Counted from the stretch's first letter, positions 1 through 6,193 are shown. The stretch is 7,374 nucleotides of DNA from an uncultured Bacteroidota bacterium (GCA_937868675.1 CALMNJ010000535.1:1-7374), one strand, 5' to 3'. Numbers and translations: made by a program. Notes: generated by a model not told the origin, from the sequence alone.

Positions 1-566
1 ATGTAAATTACGTTACTGTTTAGCGGATCAAGCACAATGTCGGAAACACCACAGGATCCAAGCTGATCGGTGGTTGTAGTATAACTGGCTCCGCCGTTTG
101 TTGTCATCCAGAAACCGCCGGCGGCAGTGCCTACGTAAAAATTATTGGTGTTTGTGGGGCTTACTTTTATTACCTGCACACGCCCTGCATCGCCACCGGT
201 TGGTGATCCAAAAGGTCCCAGTGGAATCCAGTTGGCAACCGTAGCGTTGATTGCCGCGGTTCCGAGTTTGCCAGGATTGGCTTTATAAAACTTATTGTGC
301 TCTTGAAGCGCATAGGCCCGCGAGGCATATTTCATGTTACCGCTTGGGTACACCCTGGGCTCCATAAACCATTGCCATCTTTTGAATGCCTTATAACCCT
401 TTCCCCGCTCCACGGTACGGTCTTTCCAATAACTCTCGAACTCTTTTACTATATCATAAAAATTGGCATTTGTGTCGTTCATCATCTGCGTCCACTTTTG
501 CGCCGAAGCAAAAAAGGGAGCCATAACGATTAATGCAGTAACAATTTGTTTCGAGTGTTTTTTCAT
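1..566 (-). CDS. Secreted type IX cargo-like protein with beta-propeller (BNR/VPS10-like) start, N-terminal part
   Basis: Translating leftward from the ATG at 566-564 gives 188 residues with no stop before the window edge, so the C-terminus is missing. Residues 1-22 form a signal peptide: MKKHSK, then a hydrophobic stretch ending ASA before QKW. Residues 24-100 contain aromatic-rich, basic text (YWKDR, GKGYKAFKRWQWFMEPRVYPSG). From about 113 it enters repeat-like beta structure (WIPLGPFGSP, GRVQVIKVSP, then FYVGTAAGGFWMTTNGGASY at 143-162), which resembles an Asp-box blade of sortilin/BNR propellers. In Bacteroidota, proteins with this N-terminal layout are usually large, cross the outer membrane by type IX secretion and carry a C-terminal sorting domain. 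That domain lies outside the window, so T9SS export is inferred. It is divergent from tatA and has its own control region. Function unknown; adhesion or surface hydrolysis are only possibilities. Confidence 0.82.
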   Translation of the reverse strand, partial: MKKHSKQIVTALIVMAPFFASAQKWTQMMNDTNANFYDIVKEFESYWKDRTVERGKGYKAFKRWQWFMEPRVYPSGNMKYASRAYALQEHNKFYKANPGKLGTAAINATVANWIPLGPFGSPTGGDAGRVQVIKVSPTNTNNFYVGTAAGGFWMTTNGGASYTTTTDQLGSCGVSDIVLDPLNSNVIY

Positions 567-618
567 GGCTAAATACAAAACGTTAAAAATGCAGAGGGTA
601 AATGTAGTTTAAAACAAT

Positions 619-649
619 CAAACCTTAAAAAACTGCGCCCCCGAAACAA
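619..649 (-). promoter_or_regulatory. Possible promoter of the left-edge secreted protein gene
   Basis: On the minus strand there is a TTG (649-647), then 20 bases, then AAGGTTTG (626-619). This is one mismatch from the Bacteroidota -7 element TAnnTTTG, and the spacing fits. It would give a leader of about 45 bases before the ATG at 566. A competing TACATTTACC lies closer to the gene but lacks a well-placed -33 TTG. The call is tentative. Confidence 0.35.
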
Positions 650-682
650 CTGCAAATGCCGCTTTTAACACCGTTCTTATTT

Positions 683-714
683 TTTGGTTAACAGGGGGCA
701 AATCCGTAAGTTTG
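683..714 (+). promoter_or_regulatory. Bacteroidota-type promoter of tatA
   Basis: TTTG at 683-686 is followed by 20 bases and then TAAGTTTG at 707-714, an exact match to the -33/-7 pattern used by the primary sigma factor of this phylum. Transcription would begin near 720, leaving a leader of about a dozen A-rich bases before the ATG at 733. The in-frame TTG at 712 lies inside the -7 element and so would not be in the transcript. This fixes the tatA start at 733. Confidence 0.75.
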
Positions 715-732
715 CAGTCTAAATTTAAAAAA

Positions 733-924
733 ATGACTCCTGTTTTTGTTTTAGGATTGCTGGGTGGCCTTGGCGCAACCGAAGTTATCGTTATTCTGGT
801 CATCATTCTGTTGTTATTTGGCGGAAAGAAAATTCCAGAGCTTATGAAGGGCCTCGGTCGCGGTGTGAAAGAGTTTAAAGATGCCAGCAAGGGCGAAGGT
901 GAAGGCGAAGTAGAAAAAAAATAA
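733..924 (+). CDS. tatA: Sec-independent (twin-arginine) protein translocase subunit TatA/TatE family
   Basis: A 63-residue protein of the TatA/TatE type, which oligomerises with TatC to move folded proteins across the inner membrane. Residues 8-29 form one membrane helix (GATEVIVILVIILLLF). The conserved FG hinge is at 29-30, followed by the amphipathic helix (KKIPELMKGLGRGVKEFKDA, 32-51). The tail is short, charged and Gly/Glu/Lys-rich (GEGEGEVEKK). Length and the KKIPEL...GxGxKEFK pattern favour TatA over TatB. The frame stays open upstream to a TTG at 712, but that codon lies in the promoter, so ATG 733 is chosen. No tatC is in the window; in this phylum tatC is often unlinked. A hairpin follows before gatA. 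Confidence 0.92.
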   Translation: MTPVFVLGLLGGLGATEVIVILVIILLLFGGKKIPELMKGLGRGVKEFKDASKGEGEGEVEKK

Positions 925-943
925 TCAATGGTTTAATCTCATT

Positions 944-977
944 AAAGCGTTGTTCTGCGGAATAACGCTTTTATTAT
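944..977 (+). terminator. Hairpin with T-rich tail between tatA and gatA
   Basis: The arms at 944-955 and 960-971 pair over 12 bp (one G-T wobble) around the four-base loop TGCG, and a T-rich stretch (TTTTATTATTTAT) follows. This fits an intrinsic terminator or attenuator for tatA. It ends only about 20 bases before the gatA start and no good promoter lies between. gatA may therefore depend partly on read-through, or its promoter may overlap the hairpin. Confidence 0.7.
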
Positions 978-992
978 TTATAACGGAACAAG

Positions 993-2414
993 GTGTACAC
1001 ATTTAAAGGAATTAATCAACTACAAGCCGACCTTCGTGCGGGTGTTATCTCCTGCCATGCCCTAACCACAGAGATACTGAAAGCATCTGAAGAAAAAAAG
1101 CATCTGAATATTTTTCTTGAACTTTTCCATCATTCGGCGCTTAAACAAGCCTCGGCTGTGGATGAAAAAATAAAAAACGGAACGGCCGGAAAACTGGCGG
1201 GTGTAATCGTTGGCCTTAAAGACAATATTTGCTACAAAGGCCACAGGGTTTCCGCCTCCTCAAAAATTCTGGAGGGCTTCGAGTCTCTTTATTCGGCCAC
1301 TGTCACAGAACGCCTTCTGGCCGAAGATGCGATTATTATAGGCCGCTGTAATTGCGACGAGTTTGCGATGGGCAGCAGTAACGAAAACTCTGCTTACGGT
1401 AATGTACTTAACCCGCTTAACGAACGATGTGTGCCTGGTGGGTCATCGGGTGGCGCTGCGGCAGCCATAGCGGCTGGCCTTTGTCATGTTACCCTAGGAT
1501 CGGATACAGGCGGCTCCATTCGCCAGCCAGCCTCATTTACAGGTACCGTGGGCATTAAACCTACGTATGGTCGCGTGTCGCGTTATGGCCTGATTGCATA
1601 CGCCTCTTCTTTTGACCAGATTGGACCAATAACCAAAACGGTAGAAGACAATGCGCTTGTGCTGGAAATTATCTCGGGGCAAGACAAACATGACAACACC
1701 TCATCGTCGCGTGCGGTTGATGAATATTGCAAACACCTTAGCGAAAACAAAACGTATAAAATTGCCTATTTAAAGGAATGTGTAGAGAATCCGGGGCTCG
1801 ACCCCGAAATACGGCAAAACGTTGATCGCCAGATTGAGGCCCTGCGCAAAGCCGGCCATCAGGTTGAACCGGTAGGATTTCCGTATCTGGATTATCTGGT
1901 TCCAATCTATTATGTGATTACCACAGCCGAAGCCTCTTCGAACCTTTCACGCTTTGCCGGCATGCATTACGGATATCGTAGTAAAAATGCCACCGATCTC
2001 GAAAGCACTTTCAAAAAATCACGCAGCGAAGGTTTTGGCAAAGAAGTGAAGCGGCGCATTATGCTGGGTACTTTTGTGTTAAGCGCTGGTTATTACGATG
2101 CTTATTATGCCAAGGGGCAAAAAGTGCGCAGGGTAGTGCATGACAAAACACTTGAAATCCTCAGGAACTATGATTTTATTCTGACTCCTTCTACTCCCGG
2201 TACAGCATTTGAGTTTGGTAAAAATAGCGCCGACCCCATTAAAATGTATCTGGAGGATATTTTTACCGTTCAGGCCCCCATTGTTGGCATTCCGGCTATT
2301 TCAGTTCCAAGCGGCGTTCACAGCAATGGTTTGCCAATTGGTTTACAGCTAATGGCAGGTTTTTTTGAAGAAGCCAAACTTTTCAATCTTGCCTCCAAAA
2401 TCAAGCCGCTTTAG
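993..2414 (+). CDS. gatA: Aspartyl/glutamyl-tRNA(Asn/Gln) amidotransferase subunit A
   Basis: A 473-residue amidase-signature enzyme. GatA hydrolyses glutamine and passes ammonia to GatB, which converts Glu-tRNA(Gln) (or Asp-tRNA(Asn)) to the amide form in the cytoplasm. The Ser-cisSer-Lys triad is visible: Lys76 in GLKDNI, Ser151 in PGGSSGG and Ser175 in GSDTGGSIRQPAS, with the same spacing as known GatA proteins. The stretch GRVSRYGLIAYASSFDQIGP is a GatA hallmark that separates it from general amidases, as is MYLEDIFTV near the C-terminus. Where many GatA proteins read PANLAG after that, this one has QAPIVG. The start is GTG at 993; the text from MYTFKGINQLQADL fits the family N-terminus and no better start is near. 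gatB and gatC are not adjacent, which is common in Bacteroidota. A 12-bp hairpin precedes it, and no clear terminator follows. Confidence 0.93.
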   Translation: MYTFKGINQLQADLRAGVISCHALTTEILKASEEKKHLNIFLELFHHSALKQASAVDEKIKNGTAGKLAGVIVGLKDNICYKGHRVSASSKILEGFESLYSATVTERLLAEDAIIIGRCNCDEFAMGSSNENSAYGNVLNPLNERCVPGGSSGGAAAAIAAGLCHVTLGSDTGGSIRQPASFTGTVGIKPTYGRVSRYGLIAYASSFDQIGPITKTVEDNALVLEIISGQDKHDNTSSSRAVDEYCKHLSENKTYKIAYLKECVENPGLDPEIRQNVDRQIEALRKAGHQVEPVGFPYLDYLVPIYYVITTAEASSNLSRFAGMHYGYRSKNATDLESTFKKSRSEGFGKEVKRRIMLGTFVLSAGYYDAYYAKGQKVRRVVHDKTLEILRNYDFILTPSTPGTAFEFGKNSADPIKMYLEDIFTVQAPIVGIPAISVPSGVHSNGLPIGLQLMAGFFEEAKLFNLASKIKPL

Positions 2415-2431
2415 GAAGCGCTTAGCCCTCC

Positions 2432-2459
2432 TGTTTTAAGGCACTGTATGTGTTAAGGC
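2432..2459 (+). repeat. Short tandem direct repeat in the gatA-mdh gap
   Basis: TGTTTTAAGGC (2432-2442) recurs as TGTGTTAAGGC (2449-2459), one mismatch in eleven, at a 17-base offset. It lies in the 156-base gap between gatA and malate dehydrogenase. It could be a binding-site pair or chance. The rest of the gap is AT-rich and holds no gene I can support. Confidence 0.4.
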
Positions 2460-2522
2460 GTATGATTTTAAACATTCGCTAAAATTATATCTTCAGTCAG
2501 GTGCAAACTGATGTAAAACCCT

Positions 2523-2530
2523 TACTTTTA
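2523..2530 (+). promoter_or_regulatory. Possible -7 element of malate dehydrogenase
   Basis: TACTTTTA differs from TAnnTTTG only at the last base and sits about 40 bases before the mdh ATG. No clear TTG occurs at the expected distance upstream, so support is weak. The wider text TTACTTTTACC resembles TTATTTTTACC before the barrel gene at 3605. Confidence 0.3.
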
Positions 2531-2570
2531 CCGCACTAAAAACGTTCGTTCAACTTAAAAAAATAATCTC

Positions 2571-3509
2571 ATGAAAGTATCAGTTATCGGGGCCGGAAAT
2601 GTAGGCGCAAGCTGCGCTGAGTATATTGCCCTTAACCGCATTGCCAGCGAAGTGGTGATCCTTGACATTAAGCCTAATTTTGCCGAAGGCAAAGCAACCG
2701 ACCTCATGCAAACCGCAACCCTGAACGGGTTCAACACACGCATCAGCGGCAGCACCGCCGACTACAGCAAAACCGCAGGCAGCAGCGTGGTGGTTATTAC
2801 CAGCGGTATTCCTCGTAAACCGGGCATGACCCGCGAAGAACTCATTGGCATTAATGCCGGCATTGTAAAAGATGTAACGGCCAACATTCTTAAATACTCG
2901 CCCGAGGCCATTATCATTGTTGTAAGCAATCCGATGGATACCATGACCTATCTCGCACTTAAAGACAGCAAGCTTCCAAAAAACCGTATTATTGGTATGG
3001 GCGGAATACTGGACAGCGCCCGTTTTAAATTTTATCTCTCGAATGCGCTCAACGCTCCTGCAAGCGACATCAGCGGTGTAGTAATTGGCGGACATGGCGA
3101 TACCACTATGATTCCTCTTACACGCCTTGCCGCATACACCGGAGTCCCTGTGTCGCAATTTCTTGATGCCGACACACTTAAAAAAGTAGCTGCCGACACC
3201 ATGGTAGGCGGGGCTACCTTAACCGGAATGCTGGGCACCAGCGCCTGGTACGCCCCCGGAGCTGCGGTTGCCGCCCTTGTAAACAGCATTGTGAACGATC
3301 AGAAAAAACTCTTCCCTTGCTGCGTTTATCTGGATGGTGAATACGGACAAAAAGATATCTGTCTGGGTGTTCCGGTTATCATTGGCAAAAACGGTTGGGA
3401 AAAAATTGTTGACTACACCCTGAATGCCGAAGAACAGGCCGCATTTAACAAGAGCGCCGACGCTGTTCGTAATATGAATAATGTATTGGTTGAAATGAAA
3501 ACCATCTAA
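2571..3509 (+). CDS. mdh: Malate dehydrogenase (LDH-like type)
   Basis: A 312-residue NAD-dependent dehydrogenase that interconverts malate and oxaloacetate in the TCA cycle. The N-terminal Rossmann fold shows GAGNVG at residues 7-12 and Asp32 at the end of strand two (VVILDIK), which favours NAD over NADP. Substrate-site residues are all present: Arg82 and Arg88 in GIPRKPGMTREEL, Asn120 in VSNPMD, Asp148 and Arg151 in ILDSARF, and catalytic His175 in GGHGDTT. Arg82 lies where lactate dehydrogenases carry Gln, supporting malate as substrate. The family is the short, about 310-residue tetrameric LDH-like MDH usual in Bacteroidota. The ATG at 2571 opens directly into the first beta strand (MKVSVIGAG), so the start is secure. 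No Shine-Dalgarno is seen, only an A-rich stretch. The gene appears monocistronic, closed by a strong terminator. Confidence 0.97.
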   Translation: MKVSVIGAGNVGASCAEYIALNRIASEVVILDIKPNFAEGKATDLMQTATLNGFNTRISGSTADYSKTAGSSVVVITSGIPRKPGMTREELIGINAGIVKDVTANILKYSPEAIIIVVSNPMDTMTYLALKDSKLPKNRIIGMGGILDSARFKFYLSNALNAPASDISGVVIGGHGDTTMIPLTRLAAYTGVPVSQFLDADTLKKVAADTMVGGATLTGMLGTSAWYAPGAAVAALVNSIVNDQKKLFPCCVYLDGEYGQKDICLGVPVIIGKNGWEKIVDYTLNAEEQAAFNKSADAVRNMNNVLVEMKTI

Positions 3510-3526
3510 TCCCCAGTTTTTAACAG

Positions 3527-3558
3527 AAACCCGCTTCCACAATCGAGGCGGGTTTTTT
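3527..3558 (+). terminator. Intrinsic terminator after mdh
   Basis: AAACCCGCTTC (3527-3537) pairs with GAGGCGGGTTT (3545-3555), 11 bp with one wobble and a seven-base loop, running into TTTTTT (3553-3558). A strong rho-independent terminator 18 bases after the mdh stop. The TTG at 3557 that could open the next frame is inside its T-tract. Confidence 0.92.
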
Positions 3559-3587
3559 GTTTTCTGGAAAACTGCCTTTAGTTTCCT

Positions 3588-3595
3588 TATTTTTA
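3588..3595 (+). promoter_or_regulatory. Possible -7 element of the outer-membrane barrel gene
   Basis: TATTTTTA is one mismatch from TAnnTTTG and lies between the mdh terminator and the GTG at 3605. The -33 element is unclear. If real, transcription would start only a few bases before the GTG, giving an almost leaderless message. Confidence 0.3.
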
Positions 3596-3604
3596 CCCGA
3601 AATA

Positions 3605-5212
3605 GTGAAGCGCCTTGTTATATTCCTTTTTATGTTGCCCGCATTGCTGCACGCTCAGTTCGATCCGGCCGCCCGCAACGCCTTTATAAACTCCGATATG
3701 CAGCAGGCTATTGATTACTGGAACATTGCCGATCCTTCTGTAAAATTTCACTCTTCATTTAAACCCTATCTGAGCAGCACATTTTCAAACGCAAAAGACT
3801 CTGCTGTACCGTTCGTGTTTTATGGCTTCCGTAATTTTTCGGTTTCAAAAAACATGAATCCTCTTTCACCAACAGAAACCAAAATAAACGTACAGGCCAT
3901 GCCCATTGCCGATCTTGAAACCGGCTATGATGTGCTTGGCAATAAAGCCATTATTTCGGCCATAGGCGGAACCCATGTAAAAATGAATATTGGTAAGAAC
4001 TTCACCTTTGCCGGATCGGTATTTGGCGGCAAAAACAATTTTCCATTTTACGTTGACACAGTGCTCTCAGTAAAAAGAATTATACCCGAATACGGTCAGG
4101 GTTACGGCAAATACCGATCGGGATACAACTTTTTTGATTATACCGGATACCTTTCTTACTCTCCGGGTCATACCCGCGTGTTTAATTTTCAGCTTGGCCG
4201 CGACAAACATTTTATTGGCGATGGTTACCGTAGCTTGTTGCTGAGCGATTATGCCCCTGCCTACCCATTTTTAAGAATCAATACCAATGTGTGGCGCTTG
4301 CAGTACAATGTCTGGTACACCTGGATGACCGATGTAACTTATTCAAACGGGTTTAAAAAAGATTTTAAAAACAAGTTCGGCACCTTTCATTACCTGAGCT
4401 ATAATGTTACCAAAGGGCTTAGCCTGGGCCTGTTTGAAAATGTGGTGTGGAAGGGCGCAGATACCAATCAGGTGCGCAACTTCGACCCTAATTACCTCAA
4501 CCCTGTTATTTTTTACCGACCCATTGAGTATTCTATAGGCTCGCCCGACAACTCCTTTCTGGGTTTGAATATTAATGCCACTATAAAAAAACAGTTCAAG
4601 TTGTATGGTCAGCTGGCAGTGGACGAATTTCTGCTTTCCGAAATTCGTAAGCACAGGGGCTGGTGGGGCAATAAGCAGGGTTGGCAGCTGGGAGCTAAAT
4701 ACATAAATGCTTTCGGCGTTAGAGGCTTAAAGCTTCAGGCAGAGTACAATGAGGTAAGGCCCTTTACATACAGCCATGGTGATCCGATACAAAACTACGG
4801 GCATTATGGCATTCCTCTGGCTCACCCTTTGGGGGCCAATTTCAGGGAGTTTCTCGGGTTTATTAATTACCGGCAGAACAGGCAGGAGTTTGCGCTGCAG
4901 TGCATGGGAGCTGTAGTTGGTAAAGATACGGCAGGCACTAACTCGAACGTTGGACAAAACATTTTTCTTAGTTATAACACGCGCAACAAACAAAACCTGG
5001 AATACGGCAACCAAACCACTCAGGGAGTGAAAACCACGGTGTTGCAATGTCATTTTAAGTTCACCTATTACATCCGGCCAAAAATTAACCTGCGGCTGGA
5101 GGCTGGCTACATTCAGCGTTCTGAAAAAAACAGTCTGGGCTATATTTTACAAGATCCTTATTTTTATATCGCACTCAAAACCAGTTTCTGGAACATGTAT
5201 CGTGATTTTTGA
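3605..5212 (+). CDS. Outer-membrane beta-barrel protein, RemB/Wzi-like
   Basis: From the GTG at 3605 this encodes 535 residues. Residues 1-18 are a signal peptide (MKRLVIFLFMLPALLHA, then QFDP). The rest is rich in alternating aromatic/polar strands and ends in ...YFYIALKTSFWNMYRDF, a terminal strand with a final Phe as expected for a barrel inserted by BamA. The block at about 198-224 (GRDKHFIGDGYRSLLLSDYA, then PFLRI) resembles the conserved core of Wzi-type capsule-assembly barrels and of RemB, a gliding-motility surface protein of flavobacteria. WWGNKQGWQLG at 353-363 fits the same group. Which role applies here cannot be decided. The frame is open upstream to a TTG at 3557, but that start lies in the mdh terminator and would put extra residues before the signal peptide, so GTG 3605 is chosen. 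No clear terminator follows. Confidence 0.82.
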   Translation: MKRLVIFLFMLPALLHAQFDPAARNAFINSDMQQAIDYWNIADPSVKFHSSFKPYLSSTFSNAKDSAVPFVFYGFRNFSVSKNMNPLSPTETKINVQAMPIADLETGYDVLGNKAIISAIGGTHVKMNIGKNFTFAGSVFGGKNNFPFYVDTVLSVKRIIPEYGQGYGKYRSGYNFFDYTGYLSYSPGHTRVFNFQLGRDKHFIGDGYRSLLLSDYAPAYPFLRINTNVWRLQYNVWYTWMTDVTYSNGFKKDFKNKFGTFHYLSYNVTKGLSLGLFENVVWKGADTNQVRNFDPNYLNPVIFYRPIEYSIGSPDNSFLGLNINATIKKQFKLYGQLAVDEFLLSEIRKHRGWWGNKQGWQLGAKYINAFGVRGLKLQAEYNEVRPFTYSHGDPIQNYGHYGIPLAHPLGANFREFLGFINYRQNRQEFALQCMGAVVGKDTAGTNSNVGQNIFLSYNTRNKQNLEYGNQTTQGVKTTVLQCHFKFTYYIRPKINLRLEAGYIQRSEKNSLGYILQDPYFYIALKTSFWNMYRDF

Positions 5213-5306
5213 CCAGAATCTGCATTATCGGATTTGGAGCCTCTTCAGGGTGTCCGGCCTGTCCTAAAGAGAAGCGTAGCCAGCCAGAATTAAGACTGGG
5301 TAACGG

Positions 5307-5328
5307 CAAACAAGGGGGTTATTGTTTG
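5307..5328. repeat. Inverted repeat overlapping the yceD -33 element
   Basis: CAAACAA (5307-5313), an eight-base spacer GGGGGTTA, then TTGTTTG (5322-5328) form a perfect 7-bp inverted repeat. Its right arm contains the TTTG of the yceD-rpmF -33 element. It could be an operator for a dimeric repressor, a weak end-of-transcript hairpin for the barrel gene, or chance. The remainder of the 163-base gap shows no gene. Confidence 0.45.
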
Positions 5329-5355
5329 TGAGTTAAAACAAAAAGCCTATATTTG
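5325..5355 (+). promoter_or_regulatory. Bacteroidota-type promoter of yceD-rpmF
   Basis: TTTG (5325-5328), 19 bases, then TATATTTG (5348-5355): an exact -33/-7 match with correct spacing. Transcription should begin near 5361, about 15 bases before the ATG at 5376. The -7 and the bases after it (TTTGCAGTC) are identical to the tatA promoter at 711-719. Confidence 0.78.
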
Positions 5356-5358
5356 CAG

Positions 5359-5376
5359 TCCTTTTTAAAAAAAGGA
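5359..5376 (+). repeat. AT-rich palindrome covering the yceD ribosome site and start
   Basis: TCCTTTTT (5359-5366), two A, then AAAAAGGA (5369-5376) is an 8-bp perfect inverted repeat. The right arm includes the A-rich/AGG ribosome-binding stretch and the A of the ATG. The two-base gap means an RNA hairpin would lose the innermost pairs, and most are A-U, so it would be weak. It may be simple AT richness. Confidence 0.4.
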
Positions 5377-5909
5377 TGGGCAAAAGTCAGTACATACTAA
5401 AGTTTGGCGGCCTGCCCACCGGTGTTCACGAATATACGTTTGAGATTACCGGAACGTTCTTTAACGGTACGGAGTACAGCGAAATAAGCAGAGCCGGCAT
5501 TGTGGTAAATGCCCGCCTTACCAAGCAAAACAATCTGATGCAGATTCACTTTGAGCTGCAGGGAACCGTAGGGATTGAATGCGACCGCTGCCTTAAAGAC
5601 TTTGATTTTCCTATACATGCGAACGAAGATCTTGTAATACGGCACGGGAAACCCTCTGAAAGCACGGACGAAATTCTGGTAGTGCCCGAAGGACAAGATG
5701 AGGTAGATATTTCGCATTACCTGTATGAGTATATAACACTTGCGTTGCCGGCAAGGCGGGTGCCCTGCGAACTGGACGAGGAGCGTTTTGAGTGCGATGA
5801 AGACACCCTGAAACGACTGGAAGACCTCTCGCATGAAGGGGCGCAAGACAATAATGAGAACAATCCCATGTGGGAACAATTAAGTAAAATAAAGTATAAC
5901 AAAAATTAA
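5376..5909 (+). CDS. yceD: YceD/DUF177 family protein (large-subunit rRNA accumulation factor)
   Basis: A 177-residue member of the YceD (DUF177) family, whose bacterial and plant members are needed for normal 23S rRNA accumulation and ribosome assembly. The CDRC pair (Cys69, Cys72) with LKDFDFPI is the family's central motif. The block DISHYLYEYITLALPARRVPC (111-131) is its C-terminal signature, followed by Cys140. The acidic patches (DELDEE-type text around 132-143) and the tail NPMWEQLSKIK are also usual. The four Cys could form a metal site, but this is not shown. ATG 5376 is preceded by AAAGG at a short distance and fits the promoter just upstream. It sits 11 bases before rpmF, the family's most conserved neighbour, which strengthens the assignment. 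Confidence 0.93.
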   Translation: MGKSQYILKFGGLPTGVHEYTFEITGTFFNGTEYSEISRAGIVVNARLTKQNNLMQIHFELQGTVGIECDRCLKDFDFPIHANEDLVIRHGKPSESTDEILVVPEGQDEVDISHYLYEYITLALPARRVPCELDEERFECDEDTLKRLEDLSHEGAQDNNENNPMWEQLSKIKYNKN

Positions 5910-5920
5910 AATAAGAAGCC

Positions 5921-6106
5921 ATGCCAAATCCCAAGCGAAAATTATCCCGCTCACGCCGCGATTCACGTCGCGCAACTTACAAGGCTCCGGTTATGACCTT
6001 GTCTAAAGATTCAGCTACCGGCGAAGCACACCTTATGCACCGCGCACACTGGTTCGAAGGAAAGCTTTACTACAAAGGAAGTGTAGTAATGGAGAAAAAA
6101 GCCTGA
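5921..6106 (+). CDS. rpmF: 50S ribosomal protein L32 (bL32), cysteine-free form
   Basis: A 61-residue, very basic protein starting MPNPKRKLSRSRRDSRRATY, the classical L32 N-terminus that threads into the large subunit. The central TGEAHLMHRAHW and the KLYYKGSVV tail match flavobacterial-type L32. It has no cysteine, so it is the zinc-independent version; many other bacteria carry a CxxC pair here. The ATG is 11 bases after the yceD stop, with AATAAGAAG upstream, so the two are co-transcribed from the promoter at 5325-5355. In many Bacteroidota plsX and fabH follow rpmF, but here a strong terminator and an unrelated kinase gene follow. Confidence 0.97.
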   Translation: MPNPKRKLSRSRRDSRRATYKAPVMTLSKDSATGEAHLMHRAHWFEGKLYYKGSVVMEKKA

Positions 6107-6146
6107 TGCATCAGGTTTACAGGTAATTTACTTACTTAAACAGTGG

Positions 6147-6171
6147 GCAGGCTCGTGTAGCCTGCTTTTTT
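6147..6171 (+). terminator. Intrinsic terminator after rpmF
   Basis: GCAGGCT (6147-6153), five-base loop CGTGT, AGCCTGC (6159-6165), then six T. A perfect 7-bp GC-rich stem with T-tract, 40 bases after the rpmF stop. It ends the yceD-rpmF unit. Confidence 0.95.
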
Positions 6172-6193
6172 GCGTTGTTATGCCTATACTCTA

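Noticed and set aside
297..533. 78-codon plus-strand frame at the left edge
   Set aside because: Antisense to the secreted protein gene, whose signal peptide and propeller text are clear on the minus strand.
2407..2420. Small hairpin at the gatA stop (CGCTT / AAGCG)
   Set aside because: Only 5 bp, the stop codon is in the loop, and no T-tract follows; not a credible terminator.
2493..2511. TCAGT ... ACTGA inverted repeat before mdh
   Set aside because: Five-base arms with a nine-base spacer are expected by chance in a window this size.
2580..3158. Long open frame of 192 codons on the minus strand inside mdh
   Set aside because: It lies opposite a fully convincing malate dehydrogenase, has no recognisable motif and its composition is that of an antisense shadow.
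5284..5299. CCAG ... CTGG hairpin downstream of the barrel gene as a terminator
   Set aside because: Four-base stem and no T-tract.
5397..5879. 160-codon minus-strand frame inside yceD
   Set aside because: Shadow of a well-supported gene; no promoter or family resemblance.
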